Assembly (NCBI GenBank): GCA_003164655.1
Contig: PLTW01000065.1
Location: forward strand, 1 to 5,373
Source: Actinomycetota bacterium
Lineage (GTDB): Bacteria > Actinomycetota > Thermoleophilia > UBA2241
Direction: 5' to 3'
DNA: 5,373 bases
How positions within the stretch are numbered: the stretch's first letter is position 1; the number at the start of each line of letters is the position of its first letter. Shown here one piece after another: positions 5,345 through 5,373 of this stretch. A model generated the notes under the pieces. The model did no database searches. It was given only the letters and a program-made list of their open reading frames with translations, and was not told the origin of the DNA. Position numbers and translations under genes: made by a program.

Positions 5345-5373
5345 ATGAGTGCGAGCGATTCTTGGCGCCGGGC
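5345..5373 (+). CDS. Possible first codons of a gene cut by the right edge
   Basis: ATG at 5345 opens a frame reading MSASDSWRR to the window end. A purine-rich stretch precedes it, GGGAGAAGCGGAAG (5329-5342), with GGGAG ending 11 bases before the ATG. Nine residues cannot be identified, and the call rests on the ribosome-binding-like sequence and on the need for some downstream gene. A GTG in another frame beyond the edge would do as well. Confidence 0.3.

Noticed and set aside
5085..5348. 87-codon plus-strand frame overlapping the exporter stop by GTGA
   Set aside because: The overlap looks like translational coupling, but the product is nearly all Arg, Gly, Pro, Ala and Glu with no hydrophobic core, as expected of non-coding GC-rich DNA.

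Overview
The window is about 70% G+C (estimated by eye) and uses GTG starts freely. It carries four complete protein-coding genes and, at its edges, two possible partial ones. I see no rRNA, tRNA, CRISPR, insertion sequence or known riboswitch. High G+C, a BldC/MerR-type HTH fused to HD-GYP and GGDEF domains, a DUF998 protein and GTG starts suggest an actinobacterial chromosome, possibly from the deep-branching Thermoleophilia group. That assignment is inference from gene content only.

Layout from left to right: a possible partial gene runs off the left edge on the minus strand (start at 49). Next, also on the minus strand, is a six-helix DUF998 membrane protein (101-721). A 215-base divergent intergenic region follows, with a sigma-70-like promoter for the DUF998 gene and an 18-bp hyphenated palindrome over its -35 box. 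On the plus strand comes yajC (940-1224), the accessory subunit of the Sec translocon, without its usual partner secD. It converges on a long minus-strand gene (1298-3619) for a 773-residue cyclic-di-GMP enzyme with the order HTH, GAF, HD-GYP, Cache-like sensor, GGDEF. A 119-base divergent region separates this from a 12-helix MFS exporter on the plus strand (3739-5088). The last 285 bases hold hairpin-rich non-coding DNA and perhaps the first codons of another plus-strand gene at 5345.

The most notable gene is the cyclic-di-GMP protein. One cytosolic polypeptide has a predicted DNA-binding head, two ligand-sensing regions, an apparently intact phosphodiesterase (HD-GYP) and an apparently intact diguanylate cyclase (GGDEF with an RxxD inhibitory site). 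Its start lies 119 bases from that of the divergent exporter, so it is a natural candidate regulator of itself and the exporter, though nothing in the sequence proves this. The other genes look like ordinary housekeeping or membrane functions and form no obvious pathway together.
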